A stretch of DNA of 64,000 bases from DASYXZ01 sp035308965 (GTDB taxonomy: Bacteria; Acidobacteriota; Terriglobia; UBA7540), in the NCBI GenBank assembly GCA_035308965.1, contig DATGFN010000023.1, positions 248,001 to 312,000 on the forward strand, written 5' to 3'. Positions within the stretch are counted from its first letter, which is position 1, and the number at the start of each line of letters is the position of its first letter. The notes beneath the pieces were generated by a model. The model saw only the letters and a list, made by a program, of their open reading frames with translations. It ran no database searches and was not told where the DNA came from. Positions 44,038-53,800 of the stretch are shown here, one piece after another. The position numbers were made by a program, and so were the translations under genes.

Positions 44038-45498
44038 ATGCCAAGAAAGAAATCTCAACAATTGATCATGCTTGCCGTCATTAGCGCGCTTTTGATCGCC
44101 TCAGGCTGGATTATCAGTTGCGGAGGGAACAGTGCCCCGGTTACAGAGACGAGCTCGACCACAGGGGTCATCACGACAAGTATGACTGACCCGCCAACTT
44201 GCACGGCTTCGTTTGACCACGTTTATGTGACCGTTACCAAAGTCCAGGCCAATATTTCGAGCTCGGCAGGCGACACGGACAGCGGCTGGACGACTTTGGT
44301 GGATCTCACCAGCAGCCCCAAACAGATTGACCTTCTGAGCCTGGCATCCACCACATGCCTCTTGGCCCAGTTGGGATCAACCAGCGGGTTGCCCCCGGGA
44401 AATTATCAGCAGATCCGCGTCATACTTTTGGCCAACAACGCATCCAGTGGCCCGTCCCCGAACGCGTGCGGGAGCGGCAACGGCTTTAACTGCGTGGTAC
44501 CCAGCGGGGGCAAACCGCAGCAACTGCTGTTGAGTAGTGAAGCCCAAACCGGAATCAAAATTCCTCCGGGCCAGATTGACGGCGGAGGGATCAATCTGAC
44601 AGCCGGCCAAGCCGCTGATCTGAACATCAATTTTGACGCGTGCGCTTCCATCCTGCATGAGGGCAACGGGAGCTATAGATTGAAACCAGTTTTGCACGCG
44701 GGAGAAGTGGCGGTGAATAACAATGCCCTCAGCGGGAAAGTGGTGGATAGCGTCAGTTCAAACGCCATTCCGGGCGCGGTGGTATTGCTCGAGCAACGCG
44801 ACTCGAATGGATATGATCGCGTCAAGGATGCCGGCGTGACGGATGCGAACGGCATGTTTAATTTCTGTCCGCTTCCAGCCACAGGCAATTACGATGTGGT
44901 TGTGGACGCGACCACGGGCACCCTGACCACCACGGTTTACGGCGCCACGATTACCTTCAATGTGCCATCAGGAACGGCGCTAGGGAACATCCCTCTGGTT
45001 TCGGAGGGCTCGGGGGCCGCCTTGACGATTCCCTGGGCAACCATCACTGGCCAGGTTACAAGTGCGGGTTCAGGCGGCGCTACAACGCAGGACATCACAC
45101 TCTCCGCGCTCCAGGATGCAACACCTACGGGAGGCTCACTGGTTCATGTGACCATACCGGTTTTTTCCGTTACCGGCCAACCACCGACGTTTGTGACCAG
45201 TGCCTCGCCTACTCCCGCAACTCCTCCCTGCCCAGTGGGGACGGATTGCTTCAATTATGCGCTGATGGTTCCGTCACACAATCCGTCAGTGGGGACGTTC
45301 AGCAGCAGCGCGATAACCTATTCGGTGCCGGCTACGGGAGTGGCCAATTTCAGCTTGCTGGCGGAGTCGGCAGATAACACTCCCTGCACGGCATCAGTCC
45401 CGAGCCCGGCTCTGGTCACCGCAATCGCGGTGACCCCGGCAACTGCAACCGCGGTGAGTACTGTCCTGGTATTTACGGGTTGCACGGCGCCCATTTAG
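44038..45498 (+). CDS. DUF4382-domain lipoprotein
   Basis: A 486-aa secreted lipoprotein. The signal peptide ends at the lipobox IISC (about Cys24), followed by a DUF4382 domain (about 40-225: TGVITTSMTDPPTCTASFDHVYVTVTKVQANIS..., LPPGNYQQIRVILL). A carboxypeptidase-regulatory-like/Ig-like domain follows (NNALSGKVVDSVSSNAIPGAVVLLEQRDSNG), then a Ser/Thr-rich tail. The ATG at 44038 has AAGGAG eight bases upstream. Function is unknown; probably an outer-surface protein. It is a distant relative of the protein at 13377. Confidence 0.82.
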   Translation: MPRKKSQQLIMLAVISALLIASGWIISCGGNSAPVTETSSTTGVITTSMTDPPTCTASFDHVYVTVTKVQANISSSAGDTDSGWTTLVDLTSSPKQIDLLSLASTTCLLAQLGSTSGLPPGNYQQIRVILLANNASSGPSPNACGSGNGFNCVVPSGGKPQQLLLSSEAQTGIKIPPGQIDGGGINLTAGQAADLNINFDACASILHEGNGSYRLKPVLHAGEVAVNNNALSGKVVDSVSSNAIPGAVVLLEQRDSNGYDRVKDAGVTDANGMFNFCPLPATGNYDVVVDATTGTLTTTVYGATITFNVPSGTALGNIPLVSEGSGAALTIPWATITGQVTSAGSGGATTQDITLSALQDATPTGGSLVHVTIPVFSVTGQPPTFVTSASPTPATPPCPVGTDCFNYALMVPSHNPSVGTFSSSAITYSVPATGVANFSLLAESADNTPCTASVPSPALVTAIAVTPATATAVSTVLVFTGCTAPI

Positions 45499-45834
45499 AT
45501 GCACGCCTATTATTCCAGCGTGTCCTTGCTCGCTTGGGCGAGCGAGGACACGCAGGCGTACACAGACAATGCAGCGGCCTTCCGCCTTTTGGGGGACCAC
45601 CGCTGCAAGGTAGTGCCCTAATCTCCCCTGGAGCGTGGGCAGGGGCCCCACGTTTGCACTGGGGCTCGCCCGCAAATAAATGATCATGAAAGAGCGGGCG
45701 GGACGCCCGCGCTCCCAGCCAAACAAACCCGGATACCACCCATTGCAAGGTTTGCTTGACACCTGCTTCGCGCTCTCACCATAATGACCCCGTTCGCCTT
45801 TTGATATGAAAACGACCTTCCTCCAGGGATAACC
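45499..45834. other. Intergenic region with two hairpins
   Basis: No gene is seen. At 45503-45559, just behind the DUF4382 stop, a large stem forms (ACGCCT...GCGTGTCCT pairs with AGGACACGC AGGCGT); it may act in 3'-end protection, but no T-run follows. A second small perfect stem is GCGGGCG (45694-45700) with CGCCCGC (45704-45710). Confidence 0.55.
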
Positions 45835-47292
45835 ATGCCACAAATCTTTTACAACTACGTCGCGGGCAAGTGGATCGAGTGCGAGTCGAAGAAGACTTTT
45901 TCGAACATCAATCCTGCCGATACGGAAGAGGTTGTGGGACTTTTCCAGGCATCGAGCGCCGCCGACGCCGCGGCAGCATGCGAGGCAGCCGCGAGTGCGC
46001 AACCCGCGTGGGCGGCGCTGCCCGCGCCCCGGCGCGGCGAATACCTTTTTAAGGCTGCGGAAATTCTGGAGAGCCGCCTGCCGAAACTCGCCGAGGAGAT
46101 GACGCGCGAAGAAGGGAAGACCCTTCCGGAATCGAAAGGCGAAGTAAAGCGCGCCATCAACATCATGCGCTACTTTGGCGGCGAAGGCGCGCGCCAGTTC
46201 AGCTACCAGATTCCTTCCGAACGCGAAAACGTTTTTTGCTACACCCTGCGCAAACCGCTGGGCGTAGTGGGGCTGATTACTCCCTGGAATTTTCCCAGCG
46301 CCATTCCCGCCTGGAAATTGGCGCCGGCGCTGGTGGCAGGGAATGCGGTGGTGATCAAGCCCGCATCACTCGCACCCCTTAGCGGGTTGCAGCTTGTTGA
46401 GGCTCTCCATGAAGCCGGAATCCCCGCCGGGGCCCTCAATCTGGTAACAGGCGGCGGCGCAACGGTTGGCAACGCCATTGTCGAGCACCCGGCGGTACGG
46501 GCGGTTTCCTTTACCGGGTCCTGCGACGTGGGCAATGCGTTGCACGAAAAAGTCTTGCGGCGAAAGATTCGCGTCCAGCTTGAAATGGGAGGGAAGAATC
46601 CAACCGTGGTGCTGAAGGACGCGGATCTGGATTATGCCGCGGACATCCTGGTGAATGGCGCGTTTTTCTCCACCGGACAGAAATGTACGGCGTGCAGCCG
46701 CGCCATTATTGAGAAATCCATTTATGAGCCCTTGCTGGCCAAGCTTCTGGAAAAAACCCGCAATCTCAAAGTGGGCAACGGGCTTGAGGAAGGTATTCAC
46801 ATCGGGCCGGCCGTTGATGAGGCACAACTCGCGATAGATTTGAAATACATCGAAATCGGCAAGGGCGAAGGCGCGAAGTTGTTGTGCGGCGGGAATCGAT
46901 TGGCAGGCGGCGCCTACGACAAAGGGTATTTTATCGAGCCCGCCATCTTTGCCGAGGTCAAACCCGAAATGCGAATCGCCCAGGAGGAAATCTTCGGTCC
47001 AGTATTGGCGCTTCAGGTGGCGGAGGATTTTGAAGACGCCATGCGCCTGGCCAATGGTGTCAGGTTTGGTCTATCGGCGTCAATTGTTTCAAAAGACCTC
47101 ACCCGGGTGCACCAGTTTATCAATCGGATTGAAGCCGGATTGATCACCGTGAATCTGCCCACGGCCGGCGTGGAATACCAATTGCCTTTTGGGGGCACAA
47201 AGGAATCGAGCTTCGGCATGCGAGAGCAGGGCCCGGCGGCGCTCGATTTCTACACTGAAACGCGCACGGTATATCTGAAATACACGCAGTAG
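45835..47292 (+). CDS. NAD(P)-dependent aldehyde dehydrogenase
   Basis: A 485-aa ALDH-superfamily enzyme. It shows the cofactor-site PWNFP (TPWNFPSAIPAWK), the general-base glutamate in LEMGGKNP, the catalytic cysteine in GQKCTACS, and EEIFGPVLAL. The length and overall sequence are closest to 2-oxoglutarate-semialdehyde or succinate-semialdehyde type dehydrogenases, but the substrate cannot be fixed. No sugar-acid pathway gene is adjacent. The ATG is preceded by CCAGGGA. Confidence 0.87.
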   Translation: MPQIFYNYVAGKWIECESKKTFSNINPADTEEVVGLFQASSAADAAAACEAAASAQPAWAALPAPRRGEYLFKAAEILESRLPKLAEEMTREEGKTLPESKGEVKRAINIMRYFGGEGARQFSYQIPSERENVFCYTLRKPLGVVGLITPWNFPSAIPAWKLAPALVAGNAVVIKPASLAPLSGLQLVEALHEAGIPAGALNLVTGGGATVGNAIVEHPAVRAVSFTGSCDVGNALHEKVLRRKIRVQLEMGGKNPTVVLKDADLDYAADILVNGAFFSTGQKCTACSRAIIEKSIYEPLLAKLLEKTRNLKVGNGLEEGIHIGPAVDEAQLAIDLKYIEIGKGEGAKLLCGGNRLAGGAYDKGYFIEPAIFAEVKPEMRIAQEEIFGPVLALQVAEDFEDAMRLANGVRFGLSASIVSKDLTRVHQFINRIEAGLITVNLPTAGVEYQLPFGGTKESSFGMREQGPAALDFYTETRTVYLKYTQ

Positions 47293-47383
47293 ACGCATTG
47301 CGCATCGATTAGACAGCGGAAGGGCATCCGAATGGCTTCAACCCAATGCCAAGCTTGGCCAAAATAACGATGCGGAGGTATTT

Positions 47384-47815
47384 ATGAGCAAAGTCGCGCC
47401 GTGTTTTCTCGTGATATGGCTAGTCGGACTTCCAGCCTCCATGTCGCCCGATCAGCAAACTCAACCATATACCGGTGAATCCCTTTTGAGAGATTGCAAT
47501 ATAGCTGTCAAGTCCATCGACGAGGACCAATCAGCCGCGCTAGATCGGATGTCAACAGGGCTTTGCCTCGGCTATCTGGCCGGGTTTCTGGATGGTTTTG
47601 GGCAGGGTCTCACGTCAGGTGCAAGAGGCGAGCAAGCAATATGCCCCCCTGCAGAGCATTTCAATATGAACCAAGTGGCAAGAGTGGTAAGCAAATTCCT
47701 GAGAGATCACCCGGAAAGGTTGCACCAATTCGCAGACCATCTGGTTCTGGACTCAATGCACGAGGCTTTCCCTTGCATCGGTGACGGCCAACGCCGGATG
47801 AAGGAAAAGAACTAG
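47384..47815 (+). CDS. Small secreted protein with Rap1a/Tai-like domain
   Basis: A 143-aa exported protein with a signal peptide (MSKVAPCFLVIWLVGLPASM). The mature part matches the Rap1a/Tai pattern: LLRDCNIAVKSID, GLCLGYLAGFLDGF, ICPP, VVSKFLRDHPERLHQFADHLVLDSMHEAFPC, with paired cysteines. Founding members are immunity proteins against type VI amidase effectors, but many relatives stand alone with no known role. No effector or T6SS gene is nearby. GGAGG lies eight bases before the ATG. Confidence 0.75.
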   Translation: MSKVAPCFLVIWLVGLPASMSPDQQTQPYTGESLLRDCNIAVKSIDEDQSAALDRMSTGLCLGYLAGFLDGFGQGLTSGARGEQAICPPAEHFNMNQVARVVSKFLRDHPERLHQFADHLVLDSMHEAFPCIGDGQRRMKEKN

Positions 47816-47863
47816 GTGAACGACTGGAATATCCGTGAGATATCACGGCCTGTCCCGCTCTGC

Positions 47864-48166
47864 CTAAGATTGCGGACGGTCACCAAGGGAAAACCCATGC
47901 TCACCAAATACTATAATTTTCATGACATTTTCCTTCAAGATGGATTCCCATTTGGCGCTTTCCAGCCGTCCAATGATCTGTTCCACGCTGGAATCGTCCA
48001 AAAGGGCCTCAGTAACATCCAGAATGTACCGATTCTTCGAATCGGCTACAAAATAAAATCTCCAGGTCATTTCGTCAAATTTATATTCGCTTCTGATCTG
48101 GCAGTCAGGCTTGCGCTGTTGGAAGTAGGCTTTGAGATGTTTAGCTTTCGGGTCGTGGTCAGTCAT
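47864..48166 (-). CDS. Small hypothetical protein, 100 aa
   Basis: A 100-aa charged soluble protein (MTDHDPKAKHLKAYFQQRKPDCQIRSEYKF...) with alternating strand-like and helical stretches (WRFYFVADSKNRYILDVTEALLDD). I do not recognise a family. GGAGACGGGA directly before the ATG supports it being real. It is convergent with the Rap1a/Tai-like gene and divergent from the TIM-barrel-like gene. Confidence 0.6.
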   Translation of the reverse strand: MTDHDPKAKHLKAYFQQRKPDCQIRSEYKFDEMTWRFYFVADSKNRYILDVTEALLDDSSVEQIIGRLESAKWESILKENVMKIIVFGEHGFSLGDRPQS

Positions 48167-48281
48167 TCCCGTCTCCGAAGATGATTATAGGCGTGGGCTA
48201 GACAAATTACCATTTCTGACACCGAATTTGAAATTTCTTTATACGGTTACAATTACTTCGACAAATCTGGGGGGCAAAACA

Positions 48282-49211
48282 ATGGAGCAAACTCGGAGAT
48301 TTCTCGCCAAACTTAAACTTCCCGGGGGAGACAACCACGCCTTCGAACCGAGCAAGAAGCGCTTTGCGGATGGAGGGCAATACCGCATCGAAATTCCGAG
48401 CGTGGAAGGGCCGCGCGTTTTTCGCGAAGTGCTGGCGGCAGCCAAAGAGCTAAAGGTCCCCATCCACCGCGTTAGCCAGGGCAGCGGAATCATGCTGCTA
48501 ACTAAGAATGAAATCTCTGAGATGGCGCGCATTGGCGCAGACCACAAAATCGAAGTTTGCCTATTCATTGGCCCGCGTGCCACATTCGAAACCGGCGGCC
48601 AGACCAGCTCATCGGCGGGCAAAGTAATTGGCTTGCAGCATCGTGGCGCGGACCAATTGGTGTATGCCATCGAAGACGTTCGCCGCGCGTGCGACCTGGG
48701 CATCCGCAGCGTGCTGCCCGCTGACATCGGGCTGATCTGGGTCTTGAATGAAATGAAGAAAAAGGGCGAATTGCCGAAGAACCTCATCCTTAAGAGTTCG
48801 GTCACACTTCCCGCCGCCAATCCGGCGACGGCCAAACTTTTTGAGAGCGTCGGAGTTTCCACCATGAATATCCCCACCGACCTCAGTCCGGCGCAAATCG
48901 GCGCCATCCGGCAGGCGGTGGAGATTCCGATCGACACCTACATCGAGGTGCCGGACAACTTCGGCGGGTTTATCCGTTACTACGAAATGCCGCAACTCGT
49001 TCGCGTGGCTGCGCCGATTTATTTCAAATTCGGATTGCGCAACGCTCCGGACATTTATCCTTCCGGATTGCACATTGAGGACCTGGCAGTGAAAATGGGC
49101 CGCGAGCGCGTGCGCCGCGCCCACATCGCCCTCGAACTGATGGCGCGCTACGCGCCCGAAGCCAAAATGTCGCCGCTGGGCAGCAAGGCTTTGGGGATTC
49201 CCGAGCCCTGA
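48282..49211 (+). CDS. Conserved protein, probably TIM-barrel (U32-peptidase-like)
   Basis: A 309-aa cytosolic protein with repeated strand-helix units, including RGADQLVYAIEDVRRACDLGIRSVLPADIGLIWVLNE, ESVGVSTMNIPTDLSPAQIGAIR and YYEMPQLVRVAAPIYFKFGLRNAPDIYPSG. The pattern suggests a TIM barrel. Similar proteins are sometimes labelled U32 peptidase family, but I cannot show the U32 signature and give no function. The ATG at 48282 follows a G-rich stretch; the frame is open to 48132 but translation there overlaps the neighbour and looks non-coding. Confidence 0.65.
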   Translation: MEQTRRFLAKLKLPGGDNHAFEPSKKRFADGGQYRIEIPSVEGPRVFREVLAAAKELKVPIHRVSQGSGIMLLTKNEISEMARIGADHKIEVCLFIGPRATFETGGQTSSSAGKVIGLQHRGADQLVYAIEDVRRACDLGIRSVLPADIGLIWVLNEMKKKGELPKNLILKSSVTLPAANPATAKLFESVGVSTMNIPTDLSPAQIGAIRQAVEIPIDTYIEVPDNFGGFIRYYEMPQLVRVAAPIYFKFGLRNAPDIYPSGLHIEDLAVKMGRERVRRAHIALELMARYAPEAKMSPLGSKALGIPEP

Positions 49212-49263
49212 TTCACCTCTGCTGTCAGACCTTCCTAACTGTTCGTTGAAAAGCTTGTCCCGT

Positions 49264-49331
49264 TGTCATTCCGCGCGGCAGCGAGGAATCCAGCCCCGAG
49301 GCGAGATCCCTCGCTGCCGCTCGGGATGACA
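49264..49331. repeat. REP-like inverted repeat
   Basis: The arm 49264-49290 (TGTCATTCCGCGCGGCAG...) is the near-perfect reverse complement of 49305-49331 (ending CGGGATGACA), with a 14-base loop. The outer GTCATTCC/GGAATCC parts match the type at 13004-13090. It lies in the convergent spacer between the TIM-barrel-like and TPR genes and may act as a bidirectional transcript end. Confidence 0.75.
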
Positions 49332-49441
49332 ATCTGGGGCCTCAGGGCTCAGAGCGAGATTCCATTCCCGCGAATCCGGGATCAGGATGACAGCCGAAGG
49401 GATCGGAATGACGGTGGTGGAAAACGTTTTTCAACGAACTG

Positions 49442-50635
49442 CTATTGATTCTTGGGCTTCGCGTTTAACTTTTGTGTATAAGCGGCCCGTTGATGCGCCT
49501 GGATCTGCGCCGAGATGTTATGTTCGCGGGCAGCCTCCTTGGTCCGGCCCAGTCGAGCCAGCGCGTTCCCCAGAATAAAGTGTGCCTGAGCAAAGTCCGG
49601 ATTCACCGCGACTGCGCGTCGCAGAGGCGTGACGGCGGTCTCCGGGTGATTGAGCGCCAACTCCGCCTGACCCATTCCAAGCAGCGCGTCCTGATATTGA
49701 GGGTTGGCTTGGAGCGCGGTTTGAAATAGTTTCTCCGCCTCGGCAGGCTGATTCTGACGCATGGCTATTTGCCCCAGAAGGCAGTTTGCAATCGGGTCGG
49801 AAGGGGAGCGCTTCAGTTCCTCCTGAAACTCGATGGCGGCCTGGTCCGTCTGGTCGCGTTTCCAGTAGAGAAGTCCGAGGCCGGAGTGGACACCGGGAAA
49901 ATTCGGGTCAGCTTTTTCCGCCGACTGATATTCGGCCAGCGCGTCATCCTCCTTAAACATCTTGTCATCAGATGTGCCCATCATCACGTGTGCTTCGGCG
50001 GAATCCGGGTTGATCGTCATGATGCGCTGGAAGACCGCCACCACGGCGGAGTAATTCTTGGCCCGCAAATAGGCCTGGCCTAGCGTATAAAGCGTGGGCA
50101 GATCGGAGGGATTGGCGACACTCGCGCGTTCGAGATATAGGGCCGCTTCCCGATACCTGTCGAGGCCAAAAAGACTTAATCCAGCCAGGTCCAGCACCTG
50201 GAAATCGGCGGAGGGCGTTGCGGCCAGCGGTTTCAACAGCGGAAGAGCCGCGGCGTACTGCTGCTTGCGGAAATAAGCGATGGCAAGATTGCGGGCGGTG
50301 GTGGGATCGTGGGGACGAATGGCAAGAGCGCGGCGGTAGAACGGGATTGCGTCGTCAATCTTTTCCTGTTTGACCAGGGCTATGGCGAGGTCGTTCAAAA
50401 TTCCCACCGATCTTGGCTCGTTGGCGAGCGCCCGGCGAAACAGTTTTTCCGCCTCTGGAGCGTCGCCCCGGCTGAGCGCGGCAGAGCCTTCCACTAACAA
50501 TGTCTGTTGCTGTTTGCCCGGGTTTGTTCGCTGTGCCAGTGCGGGGGAAGAGGTCTGAGGCACTGCGCCGGCCGAAAGTGAAATGGGGCCGAACGCTATC
50601 CATTTCCATAGCCCAAAGAATATTAGGATCCTCAT
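49442..50635 (-). CDS. Exported TPR-repeat protein
   Basis: A protein of about 397 aa with an N-terminal hydrophobic signal segment (MRILIFFGLWKWIAFGPISLSAGA) and about nine tetratricopeptide repeats (units such as AEKLFRRALANEP, AIPFYRRALAIRP, AAIEFQEELKRSP, AVTPLRRAVAVNP). TPRs hold protein complexes; the partner is unknown. The ATG at 50635 gives the cleaner signal peptide; an ATG at 50662 is possible. It is separated from the receptor gene upstream by the terminator at 50734-50764. Confidence 0.82.
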   Translation of the reverse strand: MRILIFFGLWKWIAFGPISLSAGAVPQTSSPALAQRTNPGKQQQTLLVEGSAALSRGDAPEAEKLFRRALANEPRSVGILNDLAIALVKQEKIDDAIPFYRRALAIRPHDPTTARNLAIAYFRKQQYAAALPLLKPLAATPSADFQVLDLAGLSLFGLDRYREAALYLERASVANPSDLPTLYTLGQAYLRAKNYSAVVAVFQRIMTINPDSAEAHVMMGTSDDKMFKEDDALAEYQSAEKADPNFPGVHSGLGLLYWKRDQTDQAAIEFQEELKRSPSDPIANCLLGQIAMRQNQPAEAEKLFQTALQANPQYQDALLGMGQAELALNHPETAVTPLRRAVAVNPDFAQAHFILGNALARLGRTKEAAREHNISAQIQAHQRAAYTQKLNAKPKNQ

Positions 50636-50733
50636 GGACCGGACTCTTTCAGGATGGTTCATCTCATGAAGATTATACCCGACTGATCAATTGCCATTGA
50701 GCGCCCTTTGCCCCTCGGCGGCATGCGCGACAG

Positions 50734-50764
50734 AAAAAAAGAGGGCGTCCAGCGGGACGCCCTC
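50734..50764 (-). terminator. Intrinsic terminator of the TonB-dependent receptor gene
   Basis: Read on the minus strand, a perfect GC-rich stem GAGGGCGTCC/GGACGCCCTC with a short loop (50741-50764) is followed directly by seven T residues (50734-50740). It lies 37 bases after the receptor stop codon. Confidence 0.92.
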
Positions 50765-50801
50765 ATGAAACTCAAACTCCATCGGTGAACTGGCCGCCGC
50801 G

Positions 50802-53800
50802 TCAGAAGTAGAGCTTTAATCCGATTTGGATGATGCGCGGATCATGAGCTGCGGTCAGTTGACCTGCGGTGCCTGAGCTTATGTTGTTGTTGAAAGCGCT
50901 GAACGAGGTATGGTTCCAGACGTTGAAAAACTCGCCGCGCAACTGGGTTGAGAAGCGTTCGTTGATGCGTATATTCTTAAATAGTCCAAAGTCCCAATCA
51001 AACCGGCCGGGTCCGAGGACGTTGCCTACGCTGCCGGTTCCAAAGTGACCCACGGCAGGCGTAAATGCGGACAGGTTAAACCATTCGGCGACTGTCTTGG
51101 GGCCGGTTGCGGACCCAGTCTGGTCGGGCCGGGGGACGACGGGGCTGGGGTCGATTCCTATTCCACGGCCGCTGCTGGGCCCATAGTTATCGAAAGGATC
51201 GCTGCTCTGGCGAATGGTGGTAGGGACTCCGGACTCAGCAGTTGTGATTCCCGAAATCTCCCATCCGCCGAGAACGCGTCCCACAAGACCCTGTTGACTT
51301 TGGTGGAAAGGCAAATCATATACGTAATTGAAGACGAAGATATTAGGCCGGCTAAAGGTTGCCGGGCCGTAATCCAAGTTCCAGTTGTAAGTGTCATAAG
51401 GTGCGTTGCTTCTGTCTGTCGGACTGTTGGTCAAGGTTTTCGACCAGGTATAAGCCAGCCCGAGATTCAGTCCTCTAGCCACGCGCCGGATTGCGGAGAT
51501 CTGCAAGGAGTTGTAATTGGATCGGAACTCCGGCGTGATCATCGTAATTACGCCATAGCCCAGGTAGGGCCGGAGTGCGTTGAGGCTGACCGTTGGATTG
51601 GCGATGCGCGCAGCGATAGGAACCTGGTTCTGGTCCAATTCGCCGAGCAAGTGGGTTCCCTTGCCGCCCACGTAGCCCACTTCAACCACGGTGTTGGGCA
51701 TGATCTCGCGCTGGATGGTTAGATCCCAGGACTGATCATAAGGCACTTTGAAATCTGGCCTCCCAGTCCCATGCAGGTTACGCGGACTGAAGCTGGTGGC
51801 CAATGAACCTCCCGAAGGATTGTCAAAGAGATTCTGATTCCCGGTACTGTTGATTACGGTATTGGCGACCACCGGAATGTTGGCAAACTGGTTTTGCTCC
51901 CAGATGCCGTTGAGCGTCCGGTCGTAAAAGATTCCATATCCACCGCGGATTGCGGTTTTCCCGTTCTTAAACGGATCGTAGGAGAATCCGACACGGGGGG
52001 AGAAGTTGGTGGTGTAATTGGGGTTTACTTCCTGGCCGTAACTCGAGCAGCCCGGTCCGCCCTGAGAAGTGGGAACCTGCCCGTTTAGGAGATTGGCGCA
52101 GCCGTTGCTGCCCACGATAATTCCATTTCCATAGGTAGCGGGAATCACCGCCTGGCCCGCCACGAAATTCCCGGTCGCCGCGGAAATCGCCGGGGCCACG
52201 GCAGAATTGTAAACCGCCGGATCGAAGTTGGTCAGAATTCCATTGATGTCATGGGGTGTTCCCATGAAATCGTATCTCAACCCAAGATTGAGGGTGAGGT
52301 TGGAGCGCATTTTCCAGTCATCCTGCACGTAAGCGCCGAAGTTAATGAAGTGAATGTCGGGGATCACGTCATGGTTGGCCTGCGAGAAGGTCGAGGCCTG
52401 CCCCAGGAGGAAGTTGGCGAAAGCGGGCTCTGCCGGGCTGGTATTGTTAAATGTGAAGCTCCCGTTGGTGGGCTCGGGTGCGTTTTCACTCTTCCGGATC
52501 CATTGATTGTCCACCCCGGTACGGATGGTGTGGTTGCCTTTCACGATCGCCAAATTGTCGTAGATGTTTTTGTCAATGTTCCGCTCGTGGTAGGGGGCGC
52601 TGGGGGCGAGAGCGCTGCTGACCGCAGTGGTTCCACCGGAGATCGTGACGCTGGGCGCGCGGCCATAAGGATCCTTGAAAGGGAAGCCGCTTTGATTCAC
52701 AGCACCGAAGAGTGTCGGGCTGCCAATCAGTCCCGTGATATTGCTATTGATGGCTCCCCAGGTGTAGTTGAAAGCCAGTTCGTTCACAATTCTTGGGCTG
52801 AGCTGCATGGTCGCATGGGTCACCAGGTTTCTTCCCGGCGAATTGGTGGCCGTGGAAGAAATCCCCGGCAACGGTGACGTGGTAAAGAGCCCGCCCGGTT
52901 CCGTAGTGGGGATGACGTCTTCCATGTAGCGGGCGAACAACTGCACCCGGTCCGTCACCTTTTGATCCAGACGGATGATATCTTGCCGGTAGTTATTAAC
53001 ACCTTCGAGTGAGGTTATGTCCTGATATGAGGTAACGCCAGAGGCATTTGTGGTTATCAGGTTTGGCGTCAGCTTGCTGTAAATCTGACTGATATAGACC
53101 TGCGCGTTTGTACTGAAACACGACGGGCTGATCTGGTTGTTTGTAATGCAGCCGGCCGGCGCATTGGCCGGGTTCAGGGTGATGCCGGGGAGATTTTGGA
53201 AATTACCGGTCAACTCCTGAGGGTTTGGCAAGGTGGCGATGCCTGTGGCGGGAGTGCGGGTTCGCCGCCATTCTTCCGACCAGAAAAAGAAAGTTTTCGA
53301 CTTGTCGGAGTTGAGATATTTGGGGATGTAGAGCGGACCGCCGATGGTAAATCCCCAATCGTTGTAGCGGAACGCCGGCCTCACTGCCTGGGTTTGCCCG
53401 GGGGCGTGTTTCACGGCGTTGGCAAAAAAGTTGTTGGCGTTCAGAACGTCGTTGCGAAAGAACTCATAGGCGCTGCCATGGAACTGGCTGCTGCCCGACT
53501 TGGTGACCACATTCACCTGGCCGCCGCCGCTACGCCCGAATTGCGCATCATAGGTGCTACGCTCAAGCTTGAACTCATCCAATGCGTCAATGCTAGGCAC
53601 GTTCAGGACCGTCAGATTGGAGCCGCTGTCGTTCACGTCCGAGCCGTCTACCATCCAATTATTGGCCGACGTGCGCGCTCCGTTGACGGAAATCGAACTG
53701 GTGTTGGCAATTCCGCCAAAACCGACCTGGTCGGCTAGAGTGGATGAAACTCCCGGTTGCAGAGTGAGTAGAAGTTCGAAATTACGATTGTTCAATTCCA

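Noticed and set aside
52251..52877. 208-codon plus-strand frame opposite the Oar-type receptor
   Set aside because: Antisense shadow within a clear beta-barrel protein.
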